Below, piece after piece: positions 24,667-34,286 of a DNA stretch of 64,000 nucleotides. The position numbers were made by a program, and so were the translations under genes. The stretch's first letter is position 1. Each line of letters starts with the position of its first letter. The notes under the pieces were generated by a model that ran no database searches, was not told the origin of the DNA, and saw only the letters and a list, made by a program, of their open reading frames with translations. This stretch comes from Undibacterium sp. KW1 (lineage in GTDB: Bacteria > Pseudomonadota > Gammaproteobacteria > Burkholderiales > Burkholderiaceae_D): NCBI RefSeq assembly GCF_009937955.1, contig NZ_AP018439.1, positions 2,418,001-2,482,000 of the forward strand, in the 5' to 3' direction.

Positions 24667-25532
24667 CAACCAAGGATAAGCGCTTTCCTTTGCCCTTGTC
24701 TTCTGTGGTCAATCAAAAAGACAAGGCCGGTGGTGGGGCAGTGCGGCATACCGCGATGCCGCAAACTGCCATGCGCAATGCCGCCCATCATTTAAGTGGT
24801 GTGGCTGCAGCTAAAGCTGCAAAATCCCAGCAATTGAATGTACCGCAGGGGGCTGCAGGTTCTTCCGCAGGTTTGTCGCCTTCTTTATTGTCTGGCCCCC
24901 TGGTGTCTGAAGGCGTAAGGCGTGCCATGGTCGCTCGGGTTGCGCAACAAGGGGTCAAGGATGCGACTGTGCTGGCAGCTTTGCAAGCCGTGCCCAGACA
25001 TTTGTTTCTGGAATCTGGCATGGCCAGCCAGGCCTATGTGGATGCCTCCCTGCCCATAGGCCATCACCAGACCATTTCGCAACCGTATATTGTGGCCCGT
25101 ATGCTGGAAATCATGCGTAATGGTGGCAAATTGGAGCGTGTACTTGAGATTGGTACTGGCTGCGGTTACCAGGCAGCCGTCCTGTCTGTGATGGTCAAAG
25201 AGGTATATTCCATAGAGCGTATCAAGGCCTTGCATGAACTGGCCAAAAGCAATCTGCGTCCCATGCGTATCGCTAATATCCGGCTTTTATATGGCGATGG
25301 CATGCAGGGTTTGCCGGGCGAGGCCCCTTTTGACGGTATCATATTGGCAGCAGCGGGAATGGAAGTGCCGCAGGCCCTGTTAAAACAGTTGCGGGTAGGT
25401 GGTAGGTTGGTTGCACCTGTGGGCGGGCGTAATCAGGTGTTGCAATTGATAGAACGTGTATCCAATTATGAATGGAAGAGTTCTGTGCTCGAATCCTGCC
25501 ATTTTGTGCCTTTGCATCCCGGCGTAATTTAG
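24663..25532 (+). CDS. pcm: Protein-L-isoaspartate O-methyltransferase
   Basis: Repairs damaged aspartyl residues by SAM-dependent methylation of isoaspartate. The catalytic domain occupies roughly residues 80-289, with [37 protein letters not shown] (SAM site), YSIERI and [10 protein letters not shown]. The remaining N-terminal part of about 75 residues, rich in Ala, Gln and Ser, is extra relative to the about 210-residue E. coli enzyme; such extensions occur in Burkholderiales. An internal start nearer [14 protein letters not shown] would give a standard length, but the ATG at 24663 overlaps surE by 4 bases and is the natural coupled start. Confidence 0.95.
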   Translation: MTTKDKRFPLPLSSVVNQKDKAGGGAVRHTAMPQTAMRNAAHHLSGVAAAKAAKSQQLNVPQGAAGSSAGLSPSLLSGPLVSEGVRRAMVARVAQQGVKDATVLAALQAVPRHLFLESGMASQAYVDASLPIGHHQTISQPYIVARMLEIMRNGGKLERVLEIGTGCGYQAAVLSVMVKEVYSIERIKALHELAKSNLRPMRIANIRLLYGDGMQGLPGEAPFDGIILAAAGMEVPQALLKQLRVGGRLVAPVGGRNQVLQLIERVSNYEWKSSVLESCHFVPLHPGVI

Positions 25533-25574
25533 CTTTGCCCATGGCAACAATGAATTTGATAGATTAAAACAGAA

Positions 25575-26528
25575 ATGAAGAAAATACAGCAAATACTACA
25601 AACTGGTTTATCCATAACAGTCTTGGCGGTCATGACTGCATGTACCACCAATGTCCAGAATAAGGCGCCAGTTGTGGAGCGGGGCTTTGATCCCAAGCCA
25701 GTTGATCCTCCTCCTGTCGTTGAGGTTGTCAAGCCAGTGGTGAAGGCTCCCGATAATACTCGCGGTACCTATGTGGTCAAACGTGGTGATGGCCTGTACA
25801 GAATCGCACTTGATCATGGGCAAAGCTATAGTGACCTGGTTGCCTGGAATGACTTGAAAAACCCGAACGACATCAAAGTGGGGCAGGTTCTGCGGGTTGC
25901 TCCACCGGACGCTGTCCAGGGGGCGCAAACTACGGGTGTGGCACCAAATGCCGGAATTGAAGTCAAACCTTTGCCAGTGAACGCAGCTACCAACAAAACC
26001 AGCCCGCGCGGCGACAAGCGGCCATATTCAGAGGCTAATCTCGCTGAGTTGCAGAAGGCAGATGCCACGGTAGTCGCCTCGGTTGCACCGACAGTGCCAG
26101 TCATTAAGCCTGAAAGTCCTGTACCAGCCAAGGCAGCAGAACCTGCTACGGCTGAAACCGAAAGTGTGGATTGGATGTGGCCGGCTGACGGTAAAGTCCT
26201 GGCGACATTTGACGATGTTAAGAATAAAGGCTTCGATATCGCTGGCAAGATGGGGCAGGATGTATTGTCCGCAGGTGCCGGTAAAGTTTTGTACGCAGGT
26301 AGTGGCATCCGTGGTTATGGTAATCTGGTGATTATCAAGCATACCAGCACCTTGCTGTCAGCCTATGCGCATAACAAATCCATACTCGTCAAGGAAGGGC
26401 AGAGTATAAGCAAAGGGCAAAAAATTGCTGAAATGGGAAATTCTGACAGTGATACGGTGAAGCTGCATTTTGAGATCAGGGTCCAGGGTAAGCCGGTTGA
26501 TCCGGCAAGATATCTGCCAGCCCGCTAG
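25575..26528 (+). CDS. nlpD: NlpD-like lipoprotein with LysM and degenerate LytM domains
   Basis: Envelope lipoprotein that in E. coli activates the amidase AmiC during cell separation. The 317-residue product has a lipoprotein signal with lipobox VMTAC (Cys about residue 22), a Pro-rich stretch, a LysM domain (TYVVKRGDGLYRIALDHGQ), a variable linker, and a C-terminal LytM/M23 domain starting at WMWPADGKVLATF. The first metal-ligand His of active M23 peptidases is replaced (KNKGFDIAG), while LHFEIR remains, as in NlpD, so it is likely a regulator rather than a hydrolase. rpoS lies 173 bases downstream; in related bacteria a major rpoS promoter is inside nlpD. Confidence 0.92.
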   Translation: MKKIQQILQTGLSITVLAVMTACTTNVQNKAPVVERGFDPKPVDPPPVVEVVKPVVKAPDNTRGTYVVKRGDGLYRIALDHGQSYSDLVAWNDLKNPNDIKVGQVLRVAPPDAVQGAQTTGVAPNAGIEVKPLPVNAATNKTSPRGDKRPYSEANLAELQKADATVVASVAPTVPVIKPESPVPAKAAEPATAETESVDWMWPADGKVLATFDDVKNKGFDIAGKMGQDVLSAGAGKVLYAGSGIRGYGNLVIIKHTSTLLSAYAHNKSILVKEGQSISKGQKIAEMGNSDSDTVKLHFEIRVQGKPVDPARYLPAR

Positions 26529-26701
26529 CTTTTGCGCGCCTTTGTTGTGAAGATGCAGCAAGTGCCGATGTTTTGCGTAAATTGACATTTTTTATGTAGG
26601 GTAATTCCAGAAAAACTGTATTGGTAAATTAATATTGCCATTTTCGACAATAATTTGTTCAAGCAGGACTCACTTACCGGATTCGCAAACCAGCTCAGAT
26701 C

Positions 26702-27763
26702 ATGCATAACAATTTAAGCACCTACAAGTTGGAAAATTCTTCCGCTAGCGATGAGCCGGATATGTCGCCGGACGGCGCTGATGGTGATGCGCATCCTGCC
26801 TCGGATGCTGTGGATATGGATGATGCGGCTGATCTGGCGCAGGAGGGGCAGGACGAGCAAAGTGAAGATCCTGCGGCGCTCATTGTTGCCCCTATTGATG
26901 AGCTGAAAAACGTACTTGCTGCCGAGCTTTCTACAGATACCACGCAATACTATTTGAATCAGATAGGTACTCGGCCATTGTTTGCCTCTGCTGAAGAGCT
27001 GCATTATGCGACTCTGGCCAAGCAAGGTAATTTTGAGGCCAGGCAAAAAATGATAGAGCACAATCTGCGCCTGGTTGTGTCGATTGCCAAACACTATATC
27101 AACCGTGGCGTTGCTTTGCTCGACATGATAGAAGAGGGTAATCTGGGTCTGATGCATGCCATCGACAAATTCGAGCCCGAACGCGGCTTTCGTTTTTCGA
27201 CCTACGCAACTTGGTGGATACGCCAGAGTATAGAGCGCGCAATCATGAACCAGGCCAGGACCATACGTCTGCCTGTGCACATGGTGCGTGAACTGAACCA
27301 GATACTACGGGCCAAGTACCATCTTGAATCGCAAAGGCGCGATGGCAGGGATGCGGCACTGGAAGATATTGCCCTGCTGGTCGACAGGCCAGTTGATGAA
27401 GTGCAGGATATTCTGACCCTGTCCGAGCATGCCACCTCGCTGGATACGCCACTTGACAATGATCCCCAGTCCAGTCTCATGGATATGCTGCCAGGTGATA
27501 GTGATGATGCGCCAGACATTCGTGCCGAGCAGCATGAAATGACGATCCTGGTCAGGGACTGGCTGTCAAAATTGCCTGACAAGCAACGTATCGTCATCGT
27601 GCGCCGCTTTGGACTTGATAATGATGATCCGGCAACTCTGGAAACCCTGGCCGATGAAATGGGGATTACCCGTGAACGTGTGCGTCAGATACAGCAGGAG
27701 GCTTTGATCAAACTAAAGCGTTCGTTTGCTTCACGTGGCGTGGGTCGTGACTCTGTGCTTTAG
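26702..27763 (+). CDS. rpoS: RNA polymerase sigma factor RpoS
   Basis: General stress and stationary-phase sigma factor, 353 residues. An acidic N-terminal extension of about 65 residues is followed by region 1.2 ([20 protein letters not shown]), region 2 ([40 protein letters not shown]), region 3 and region 4 ([37 protein letters not shown]). The end [11 protein letters not shown] is typical of betaproteobacterial RpoS rather than RpoD or RpoH. No clear Shine-Dalgarno precedes the ATG at 26702, which may mean the leader is under post-transcriptional control (Hfq is encoded later in this window), but that is inference. Confidence 0.96.
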   Translation: MHNNLSTYKLENSSASDEPDMSPDGADGDAHPASDAVDMDDAADLAQEGQDEQSEDPAALIVAPIDELKNVLAAELSTDTTQYYLNQIGTRPLFASAEELHYATLAKQGNFEARQKMIEHNLRLVVSIAKHYINRGVALLDMIEEGNLGLMHAIDKFEPERGFRFSTYATWWIRQSIERAIMNQARTIRLPVHMVRELNQILRAKYHLESQRRDGRDAALEDIALLVDRPVDEVQDILTLSEHATSLDTPLDNDPQSSLMDMLPGDSDDAPDIRAEQHEMTILVRDWLSKLPDKQRIVIVRRFGLDNDDPATLETLADEMGITRERVRQIQQEALIKLKRSFASRGVGRDSVL

Positions 27764-27813
27764 TTGGCTGGCGGCATCTTAAGTTATAGCAGCCAGTTCA
27801 ATTCGCATATTTC

Positions 27814-27844
27814 TTGAGGTGCGCGTCCGCGCATCTCTTATAAT
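27814..27844 (+). promoter_or_regulatory. Candidate sigma-70-type promoter of rlmD
   Basis: A perfect -10 hexamer TATAAT (27839-27844) with a -35-like TTGAGG (27814-27819) and a long 19-base spacer. The spacer contains a perfect inverted repeat, TGCGCG-TC-CGCGCA (27820-27833), which may be a regulatory site. The -10 lies 57 bases before the rlmD ATG. Confidence 0.5.
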
Positions 27845-27901
27845 TCCGTCTTTTAAATCTCACTTCCTCCCGGCGCGATATATCTCGCACCGTTAATTTC
27901 C

Positions 27902-29236
27902 ATGAATACAATAGAAATTCGCTCTTTGGATATGGACGCACGTGGCGTCGGTAACTTGCAAAATGAAGATGGTTCCACTGGTAAGGTGGTGTTTGTTGAT
28001 GGTGCGCTGCCAGGTGAGTTGGTTGAGTTTAGTACCTACAAAAAGAAGGCCAGTTGGGAAGCTGCAACCATGATGAGCCTGGTACGCGAATCTTCGCAAA
28101 GGGTGGAGCCTAAATGTGAATTTTTTGGCACTTGCGGCGGTTGTTCCATGCAGCATCTGGATGCCAGCGCCCAGGTTGCCATGAAGCAGCGTGTGCTGGA
28201 AGACAACCTCTGGCATATTGGCAAGGTTAAATCCGAAATCATGCTCCGGCCCATCATAGGTCCGACCTGGGGTTACCGCTACCGCGCACGTCTGTCTGTG
28301 CGCCATGTGATCAAAAAGGGCACGGTACTTGTTGGTTTCCATGAGAAAAAATCGCGTTATGTCGCGAATATGGAAACCTGTGACATCTTGCCTGCGCATG
28401 TGTCTGCCATGCTCATGCCTTTGCGTGGCCTGGTGGCTTCGCTGTCCATCGTTGAAGCCTTGCCGCAAATCGAACTGGCAATAGGTGAGGGCGTGACTGC
28501 CATGGTATTGCGCATCATGGCACCATTGACCAAAGAAGATGAAGTCAAGTTGAAGGCATTTGCTGATCAATATCAGGTGCAATGGTGGTTGCAAACCAAG
28601 GGGCCGGAAACAGCCGCGCCATACTACCCTGTGACTAGCGAATTGCATTATCTGTTGCCAGAATTTGGCGTCAAAATGCCGTTCAAGCCGACTGATTTCA
28701 CTCAGGTGAACCATCATATCAACCGGGTACTGGTCGCACGCGCTTTGCGCATGCTGGATGTGCAAAAAGATGAGCGTATCGCTGATCTGTTCTGCGGCCT
28801 GGGCAATTTCACCCTGCCTATCGCCACGCTGGCAAGAGAGGTTGTGGGTATAGAGGGTAGTGATACCTTGACTGAGCGTGCTCTGGAAAATGCAAAACAC
28901 AATGGTCTGGCGGCCAAGACCTCGTTCAGTACGCGCAATCTGTTCGAGGTGACGGCACAAGACTTCGTCAAGCTTGGTAAATTTGATCGTTTCCTGATCG
29001 ATCCGCCGCGCGATGGCGCCATGGCTGTCTGTCAGGCTTTGATTGATCTGGGTGATATCGCGCCTGAATTAAAGCCCAAGCGTCTGGTCTATGTTTCATG
29101 CAGCCCTTCCACCCTGGCCAGGGATGCTGGCATGCTGGTGAATCAGGCTGGTTATCGTCTTAGCAGTGCTGGTGTCATTAACATGTTCCCGCATACCTCT
29201 CACGTGGAATCCATGGCAGTTTTTGATCTGATCTAG
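27902..29236 (+). CDS. rlmD: 23S rRNA (uracil(1939)-C(5))-methyltransferase RlmD
   Basis: SAM- and iron-sulfur-dependent methyltransferase forming m5U1939 in 23S rRNA. 444 residues. N-terminal TRAM domain (LDMDARGVGN, FVDGALPGELVEF), the [4Fe-4S] cysteines in KCEFFGTCGGCSMQH plus one in METCDILPAHV, the SAM motif ADLFCGLGNFTLPIA, and the catalytic Cys in VSCSPSTLARD. Ends normally. Transcribed alone behind a well-formed promoter; 223 bases of non-coding sequence follow before ndk. Confidence 0.94.
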   Translation: MNTIEIRSLDMDARGVGNLQNEDGSTGKVVFVDGALPGELVEFSTYKKKASWEAATMMSLVRESSQRVEPKCEFFGTCGGCSMQHLDASAQVAMKQRVLEDNLWHIGKVKSEIMLRPIIGPTWGYRYRARLSVRHVIKKGTVLVGFHEKKSRYVANMETCDILPAHVSAMLMPLRGLVASLSIVEALPQIELAIGEGVTAMVLRIMAPLTKEDEVKLKAFADQYQVQWWLQTKGPETAAPYYPVTSELHYLLPEFGVKMPFKPTDFTQVNHHINRVLVARALRMLDVQKDERIADLFCGLGNFTLPIATLAREVVGIEGSDTLTERALENAKHNGLAAKTSFSTRNLFEVTAQDFVKLGKFDRFLIDPPRDGAMAVCQALIDLGDIAPELKPKRLVYVSCSPSTLARDAGMLVNQAGYRLSSAGVINMFPHTSHVESMAVFDLI

Positions 29237-29390
29237 ATTTTTGCAATAACAAATCTGTCGTTATGATTGCCCATCTCTGATGGATTTGCCTTATTGCAAT
29301 GAAATCCCTGCTTCAGATGACATAAGTTCAATTGATTCAGTCTGCGACCAATTGTATTTCTTGAAAGACATATCTGAGCTGGTGGTTTCA

Positions 29391-29399
29391 TGGTAAAAT
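29391..29399 (+). promoter_or_regulatory. Extended -10 promoter element upstream of ndk
   Basis: The sequence TGGTAAAAT has the TG-N-TAAAAT form of an extended -10 element, 61 bases before the ndk start. No good -35 hexamer sits 16-18 bases upstream, consistent with extended -10 promoters. The upstream 150 bases are AT-rich and hold no ORF that looks real. Confidence 0.45.
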
Positions 29400-29459
29400 C
29401 TAAGGTTAGATGAATTCTTGAAATTTTTCTTAACCCTTTCTTTTTATTGGAGTTTTTAG

Positions 29460-29885
29460 ATGGCTATCGAACGTACATTGTCTATTATTAAGCCTGACGC
29501 AGTTGCAAAAAACGTCATCGGTCAAATTTACAGCCGCTTTGAAGGCGCTGGCCTGAAAGTAGTTGCTGCCCGTATGGCGCAGTTGTCCCGTGCTGAAGCT
29601 GAAGGTTTCTACGCTGTTCACAGCGCACGTCCTTTCTTCAAGGATCTGGTTGATTTCATGATCTCCGGTCCAGTGATGATCCAGGTTCTGGAAGGCGAAG
29701 GCGCAATTTTGAAAAACCGCGACCTGATGGGTGCGACAGATCCTAAGAAAGCAGAAGCTGGCACAATCCGCGCTGATTTCGCTGACTCTATCGATGCTAA
29801 CGCTGTTCACGGTTCTGATGCTCCAGAAACAGCTGCTGTGGAAATTGCTTACTACTTCCCGGCGTTGAACGTTTATTCCCGTTAA
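29460..29885 (+). CDS. ndk: Nucleoside diphosphate kinase
   Basis: Transfers the gamma-phosphate from ATP to other NDPs through a phosphohistidine. 141 residues, the family norm. Signatures include [20 protein letters not shown], the nucleotide-binding [24 protein letters not shown], and the active-site His in [16 protein letters not shown]. The ribosome binding site GGAG is 9 bases before the ATG. Codon choice is more biased than in neighbours (GCT, CGT, GTT rich), suggesting high expression. A hairpin, not a classic terminator, separates it from rlmN. Confidence 0.98.
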   Translation: MAIERTLSIIKPDAVAKNVIGQIYSRFEGAGLKVVAARMAQLSRAEAEGFYAVHSARPFFKDLVDFMISGPVMIQVLEGEGAILKNRDLMGATDPKKAEAGTIRADFADSIDANAVHGSDAPETAAVEIAYYFPALNVYSR

Positions 29886-29928
29886 TTCAGACTTTGTCTG
29901 CATGTAACAGAATAAAGAATTAAGATAT

Positions 29929-29961
29929 GCACCTCATACAGTCTGGTGCTGTTTGAGGTGC
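29929..29961 (+). repeat. Stem-loop just upstream of the rlmN ribosome binding site
   Basis: GCACCTCA (29929-29936) pairs with TGAGGTGC (29954-29961), and inside it ACAG pairs with CTGT around a 7-base loop, with one T-T mismatch. It ends 13 bases before the rlmN ATG, next to the purine-rich GAAAGAGAAG ribosome binding site. No T run follows, so it is more likely an mRNA leader structure or processing site than an intrinsic terminator. Confidence 0.6.
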
Positions 29962-29974
29962 GAAAGAGAAGATC

Positions 29975-31132
29975 ATGACGGTACTCACAAATTTATTGGA
30001 TCTGGATCCAGCGCAGCTCGTCGCATATTGCGGTGACTTGGGTGAGAAGCCGTTTCGTGCCAAGCAATTGCAACGCTGGATACACCAGTTTGGTGCCAGT
30101 TCGTTTGATGAAATGACAGACCTCGCGAAATCCCTGCGCGAGAAGCTCGCTACGCGGGCGATGATTGCCGCTCCCGCCGTGATCAGTGACCATACCTCTG
30201 CAGATGGCACGAGAAAATGGCTGGTTGATGTCGGCCAGGGTAATGCTGTAGAAACTGTATTTATCCCTGAAGAAAACCGTGGCACCCTGTGTATTTCTAC
30301 CCAGGCTGGTTGTGCGGTGAATTGCCGTTTCTGTTCTACTGGCAAGCAGGGTTTTAACCGCAACCTGAGTGTAGGCGAAATCATAGGCCAGCTCTGGATG
30401 GCAGAATTTGAATTGCGCAAGACCAAAGGTATTGCACCTGGCCCTAAAGGTGAGCGTCAGATCACCAATGTGGTCATGATGGGCATGGGTGAGCCTTTGC
30501 TGAATTTTGAACCAACTGTGACTGCCTTGCGTCTCATGCTCGATGATAATGCTTATGGCTTGTCGCGTCGCCGCGTGACGCTATCTACCAGTGGTGTGGT
30601 TCCCATGATAGACAAGCTGTCGCAAGAATGTCCGGTGGCACTGGCGGTGTCCCTGCATGCGTCAAATGATACTTTGCGTGACAGCCTGATACCACTGAAC
30701 AAGAAGCATCCATTGAAGGAGTTGATGGCGGCCTGCAAGCGCTACCTGGAGTTTGCGCCGCGCGACTTTGTCACATTTGAATATTGCATGCTGGATGGTG
30801 TCAATGATACTGATGCGCATGCCAGGGAGTTGATCGAGCTGGTGCGTGATGTGCCGTGCAAGTTCAATCTGATTCCTTTTAATCCTTTCCCGGAATCTGG
30901 CCTGAAACGATCAGCGAATCCGCGTATCAAGGCATTTGCCCAGATTTTGCTCGACGCAGGCTTGGTAACAACCACCCGTAAAACCCGTGGCGATGATATC
31001 GATGCGGCTTGTGGTCAACTGGCTGGTGAAGTGCAGGACAGAACGCGTGTGCAAGAGCGCATGCAAAAAATGGCGGAATATCAAAAGAAGTTTGGCGAAA
31101 ATTTTGGCAAGATCGTGGAGATCACTCAGTGA
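29975..31132 (+). CDS. rlmN: Dual-specificity 23S rRNA/tRNA adenine C2-methyltransferase RlmN
   Basis: Radical-SAM enzyme that makes m2A at A2503 of 23S rRNA and A37 of some tRNAs. 385 residues. The radical-SAM cysteines are Cys113, Cys117 and Cys120 in [16 protein letters not shown]; the SAM motif [11 protein letters not shown] and the C-terminal Cys in [10 protein letters not shown] (the methyl-carrying residue in E. coli) are present. First gene of a unit with pilW, rodZ and ispG: it overlaps pilW by 4 bases. Confidence 0.97.
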   Translation: MTVLTNLLDLDPAQLVAYCGDLGEKPFRAKQLQRWIHQFGASSFDEMTDLAKSLREKLATRAMIAAPAVISDHTSADGTRKWLVDVGQGNAVETVFIPEENRGTLCISTQAGCAVNCRFCSTGKQGFNRNLSVGEIIGQLWMAEFELRKTKGIAPGPKGERQITNVVMMGMGEPLLNFEPTVTALRLMLDDNAYGLSRRRVTLSTSGVVPMIDKLSQECPVALAVSLHASNDTLRDSLIPLNKKHPLKELMAACKRYLEFAPRDFVTFEYCMLDGVNDTDAHARELIELVRDVPCKFNLIPFNPFPESGLKRSANPRIKAFAQILLDAGLVTTTRKTRGDDIDAACGQLAGEVQDRTRVQERMQKMAEYQKKFGENFGKIVEITQ

Positions 31133-31935
31133 AAATTTCTCAAATGCGTCAATGTTTTTTGAATGGAGTGCTGGTGGTGCTGGCACTTTCTTTGTCAGCA
31201 TGTGCATCCAAGAGCCTGGAGGGTGATAGGCCAGATCAAAACATGTCTGCCGAAAAGCAGGATGCGCGAAAACGTGCATCCATACGCATGGAGCTGGCTG
31301 TTGGTTATTATCAGCAGGGGCAGCAGAAGGTTGCTCTTGAAGAGATTCGTCAGGCGTTATTGATTGCGCCTGATCTGGTTGATGCTTTCAGCCTGCGGGC
31401 ACTTATCTTCATGGATATGGGTGAGAAGCAACTGGCCGAAGATAATTTTCAGCATGCACTGAAACTCGCACCAGGTAATAGTGATATTGGCAATAATTAT
31501 GGCTGGTTCTTGTGTATGAACGGACGTGAGAAACAAGGGCTTGTGTATCTTGAGAGCGCTGTCAAGGATCCCGCCTATAATGCGCCAGCTAAGGCATTGA
31601 ATAATGCTGGATTGTGCAGTTTGCGTATCAAGGATACGCTTGCTGCAGAACGCTATTTCATGCAGGGTCTGCGTGAAGATGCTGGCAATCCGCAAATCAA
31701 TGCGAATCTGGCCGATGTGCTTTACAAACGCGGTGAATATAAACAGGCGAAGTTTTATATTGGCCGTGTACTCAAGTTGGACGTGTTGGCAGCAAATGTA
31801 TTTTGGCTTGCCATCAAAATTGAAAAAAAATTGGGTGATGAGGCTGCGGTAAATAGTCTGGCTACGCAACTGCGTCGCCGCCATCCTAATTCAACAGAAT
31901 TTTCTCTGTATCAACGTGGAGTGTTTGATGAGTGA
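31129..31935 (+). CDS. pilW: Type IV pilus biogenesis/stability lipoprotein PilW
   Basis: TPR lipoprotein that acts as pilotin for the type IV pilus secretin (PilF in Pseudomonas). 268 residues. A lipoprotein signal has the lipobox LSAC (about residue 24), followed by TPR repeats such as [40 protein letters not shown] and [20 protein letters not shown]. Overlaps rlmN (4 bases) and the rodZ-like gene (8 bases). Gene order rlmN-pilW-rodZ-ispG-hisS is standard in proteobacteria. Confidence 0.93.
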   Translation: MKISQMRQCFLNGVLVVLALSLSACASKSLEGDRPDQNMSAEKQDARKRASIRMELAVGYYQQGQQKVALEEIRQALLIAPDLVDAFSLRALIFMDMGEKQLAEDNFQHALKLAPGNSDIGNNYGWFLCMNGREKQGLVYLESAVKDPAYNAPAKALNNAGLCSLRIKDTLAAERYFMQGLREDAGNPQINANLADVLYKRGEYKQAKFYIGRVLKLDVLAANVFWLAIKIEKKLGDEAAVNSLATQLRRRHPNSTEFSLYQRGVFDE

Positions 31936-32992
31936 TGCGGGCGCGAATCTACCTGTAGAACCTTTGGCTTCCGAGATATCTGAGACTAAAGCGGTTTTGT
32001 CTGTAGTGCAGACTGCCGGTTCTCAATTGTCTGCTGCGCGCGTTCAACTCGGTTTGAGTGTGCAGCAGGTGGCGGATCAACTCAAATTGTCCCAACGCCA
32101 GATACTTGCGCTGGAGAGTAATCAATTTGATGATTTGCCCAAGATGGTGATCGTGCGAGGTTTTGTGCGCTCTTATGCGAAACTTCTCAAGCTTGACCCT
32201 GCGCCAGTGATCGACTGCCTCCCTGCAGAAAAGGGCCTGTCTGGGCTGGATGCAGATTTGCGTCCTACCCTTGCGACACCTTTCATGGAGTCTCGTACGC
32301 CTTTTCTGGGACGTCAGGATAGTAATAATAATCGCAAGTATGTGATAGGTGCGATAGTGCTGGCTGCATGTGCCCTGATCTTTGTGGCGGTGCAAAAGCT
32401 GGAGCAAAACGATTACATCAAGAGCCTGATCTCAGGGCAGTCTGCAAAAAAAACGACTGAAGCAGAGCCTGAAAAACCTGTTGAAAATCCAGGCGCGGCA
32501 TCTATCAAGCCAGAAGCTGATAAGCCAGCGGCATCGACTATTCCCACAGTGCTTGGTACGCTCAATGGTGCAAAACCAGAAGCTCAGGATATCGTTCCTC
32601 CACCCAAAGTGGATCAGGATGTACAAACTCCGGTGTCTGCGCCAGCGGTTGCTCAACAAGCTTCGGCCCTGGCTTCAGCTCCTGTGGTTGCAGTAGCTCC
32701 GGCCCCGGTTTCCGTGCCTGTTGCGGTTGCCGCGCCAGCAGTGGCAGATGCGGGAAATAATCAGTTGAAACTGAAATTCAGGCAAGACTCTTGGATACAG
32801 GTCAAGCGTGAAAATGGCAGTATTGTGACTTCTCATCTCGCCAAAGCGGGCACTGAAGAGGTGTTTGACATGAAAGAGGCTTTGCAGCTCAGGATAGGTA
32901 ATGCTGCAGGTGTGGATGGCTGGTTGCGTGGCAAATCCATGGAGATTGCGCCTGGCAAGGATAGTAATGTCATTAATTTGAATGTGAAGTAA
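31928..32992 (+). CDS. rodZ: RodZ-like HTH/DUF4115 membrane protein
   Basis: Bitopic protein that links MreB to the cell envelope in rod-shaped bacteria. From the ATG at 31928 it has 354 residues; this start is preferred over GTG 31916 because GGAG lies 6 bases before it. The N-terminal helix-turn-helix reads [20 protein letters not shown], then [18 protein letters not shown]; one membrane helix follows near residues 133-152 ([17 protein letters not shown]), a long Pro/Ala-rich periplasmic linker, and a C-terminal DUF4115 domain with [10 protein letters not shown] and [10 protein letters not shown]. Overlaps pilW by 8 bases; ispG begins 2 bases later. Confidence 0.88.
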   Translation: MSDAGANLPVEPLASEISETKAVLSVVQTAGSQLSAARVQLGLSVQQVADQLKLSQRQILALESNQFDDLPKMVIVRGFVRSYAKLLKLDPAPVIDCLPAEKGLSGLDADLRPTLATPFMESRTPFLGRQDSNNNRKYVIGAIVLAACALIFVAVQKLEQNDYIKSLISGQSAKKTTEAEPEKPVENPGAASIKPEADKPAASTIPTVLGTLNGAKPEAQDIVPPPKVDQDVQTPVSAPAVAQQASALASAPVVAVAPAPVSVPVAVAAPAVADAGNNQLKLKFRQDSWIQVKRENGSIVTSHLAKAGTEEVFDMKEALQLRIGNAAGVDGWLRGKSMEIAPGKDSNVINLNVK

Positions 32993-32994
32993 AG

Positions 32995-34272
32995 ATGACG
33001 GATTTTTTATCGGAAATCGGTTCTGGTCCTAAGCTCAGGCGTGCATCCCGTGCTGCCAAAGTGGTATATGGCAACCGGGAAGTTCTGGTAGGTGGCGGCG
33101 CACCTGTCGTGGTGCAATCCATGACGAATACTGATACTGCTGACGCGATAGGTACTGCAATTCAAATCAAGGAATTGGCGCGGGCTGGTTCTGAGTTGGT
33201 GCGCATCACGGTCAATAACGCAGAAGCGGCAGCAGCCGTACCAGCGATACGTGAACAGTTGGACCGGATGGGCATAGATGTGCCGCTGGTAGGTGATTTT
33301 CATTACAACGGCCACACGCTGTTGAATGACTTTCCTGATTGCGCCAAAGCCTTATCCAAGTACCGGATTAATCCTGGCAATGTAGGCAAGGGCGCCAAAC
33401 GCGATACCCAGTTTGCCCAGATGATAGAAATGGCTTGCCGCTACGATAAGCCAGTGCGCATCGGTGTCAACTGGGGTAGCCTGGATCAGGCCTTGCTGGC
33501 TCGCATCATGGATGATAACGCCAAGCGTGCTCAGCCATGGAGTGTGCAAGCCGTGATGTATCAGGCATTGATCACCTCTGCGATTGAAAGTGCGCAAAAA
33601 GCTGAAGAACTGGGTCTGGCAGGTGACAAGATTATCCTGTCTTGCAAAGTCTCAGGTGTGCAGGACTTGATCGCCGTTTACCGCGAACTGGCAGCACGTT
33701 GCGATTACCCCTTGCATCTTGGTCTGACCGAGGCTGGCATGGGTAGTAAAGGCATCGTCGCTTCGACTGCAGCATTGTCGGTATTGATGCAGGAGGGCAT
33801 AGGCGACACCATACGCATATCCCTGACACCGGAGCCCGGTGGTGACCGTTGCAAGGAAGTTGTCGTTGGTCAGGAAATTTTGCAGACTATGGGTTTGCGA
33901 AAATTTACGCCCATGGTCATTGCTTGCCCCGGCTGTGGCAGGACTACCTCGACTGTGTTCCAGGAACTGGCTGATGATATCCAGAGTTTCCTGCGGAATC
34001 AAATGCCAGTCTGGAAGAGTCAGTATCCAGGGGTAGAGAATATGAATGTCGCCGTCATGGGCTGTATCGTTAATGGCCCAGGTGAATCCAAGCACGCCAA
34101 TATTGGCATCAGTTTGCCAGGTACGGGTGAATCACCGGCTGCGCCAGTTTTTATTGATGGTGCCAAGGCGCTCACCTTGCGCGGCGACCGTATTGCAGAA
34201 GAGTTCCAGGAAATTGTGCTGGACTATGTCAAGAGCCACTATGCCCCGGTGCATGGCGTAACAAATAATTAA
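32995..34272 (+). CDS. ispG: (E)-4-hydroxy-3-methylbut-2-enyl-diphosphate synthase IspG
   Basis: Iron-sulfur enzyme of the MEP isoprenoid pathway converting MEcPP to HMBPP. 425 residues. The [4Fe-4S] ligands are Cys311 and Cys314 in ACPGCGRTT, Cys357 in GCIVNGPGE, and Glu364. The TIM-barrel motifs [14 protein letters not shown] and [12 protein letters not shown] are intact. A long insert compared with E. coli IspG (372 residues) is normal in betaproteobacteria. Two bases behind the rodZ-like gene, 14 bases before hisS. Confidence 0.97.
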   Translation: MTDFLSEIGSGPKLRRASRAAKVVYGNREVLVGGGAPVVVQSMTNTDTADAIGTAIQIKELARAGSELVRITVNNAEAAAAVPAIREQLDRMGIDVPLVGDFHYNGHTLLNDFPDCAKALSKYRINPGNVGKGAKRDTQFAQMIEMACRYDKPVRIGVNWGSLDQALLARIMDDNAKRAQPWSVQAVMYQALITSAIESAQKAEELGLAGDKIILSCKVSGVQDLIAVYRELAARCDYPLHLGLTEAGMGSKGIVASTAALSVLMQEGIGDTIRISLTPEPGGDRCKEVVVGQEILQTMGLRKFTPMVIACPGCGRTTSTVFQELADDIQSFLRNQMPVWKSQYPGVENMNVAVMGCIVNGPGESKHANIGISLPGTGESPAAPVFIDGAKALTLRGDRIAEEFQEIVLDYVKSHYAPVHGVTNN

Positions 34273-34286
34273 ATCAGGTAGCAAGT

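Noticed and set aside
27893..28960. 355-codon minus-strand ORF opposite rlmD
   Set aside because: Long, but fully antisense to a conserved gene, His/Gln-rich and without recognisable motifs or a ribosome binding site.
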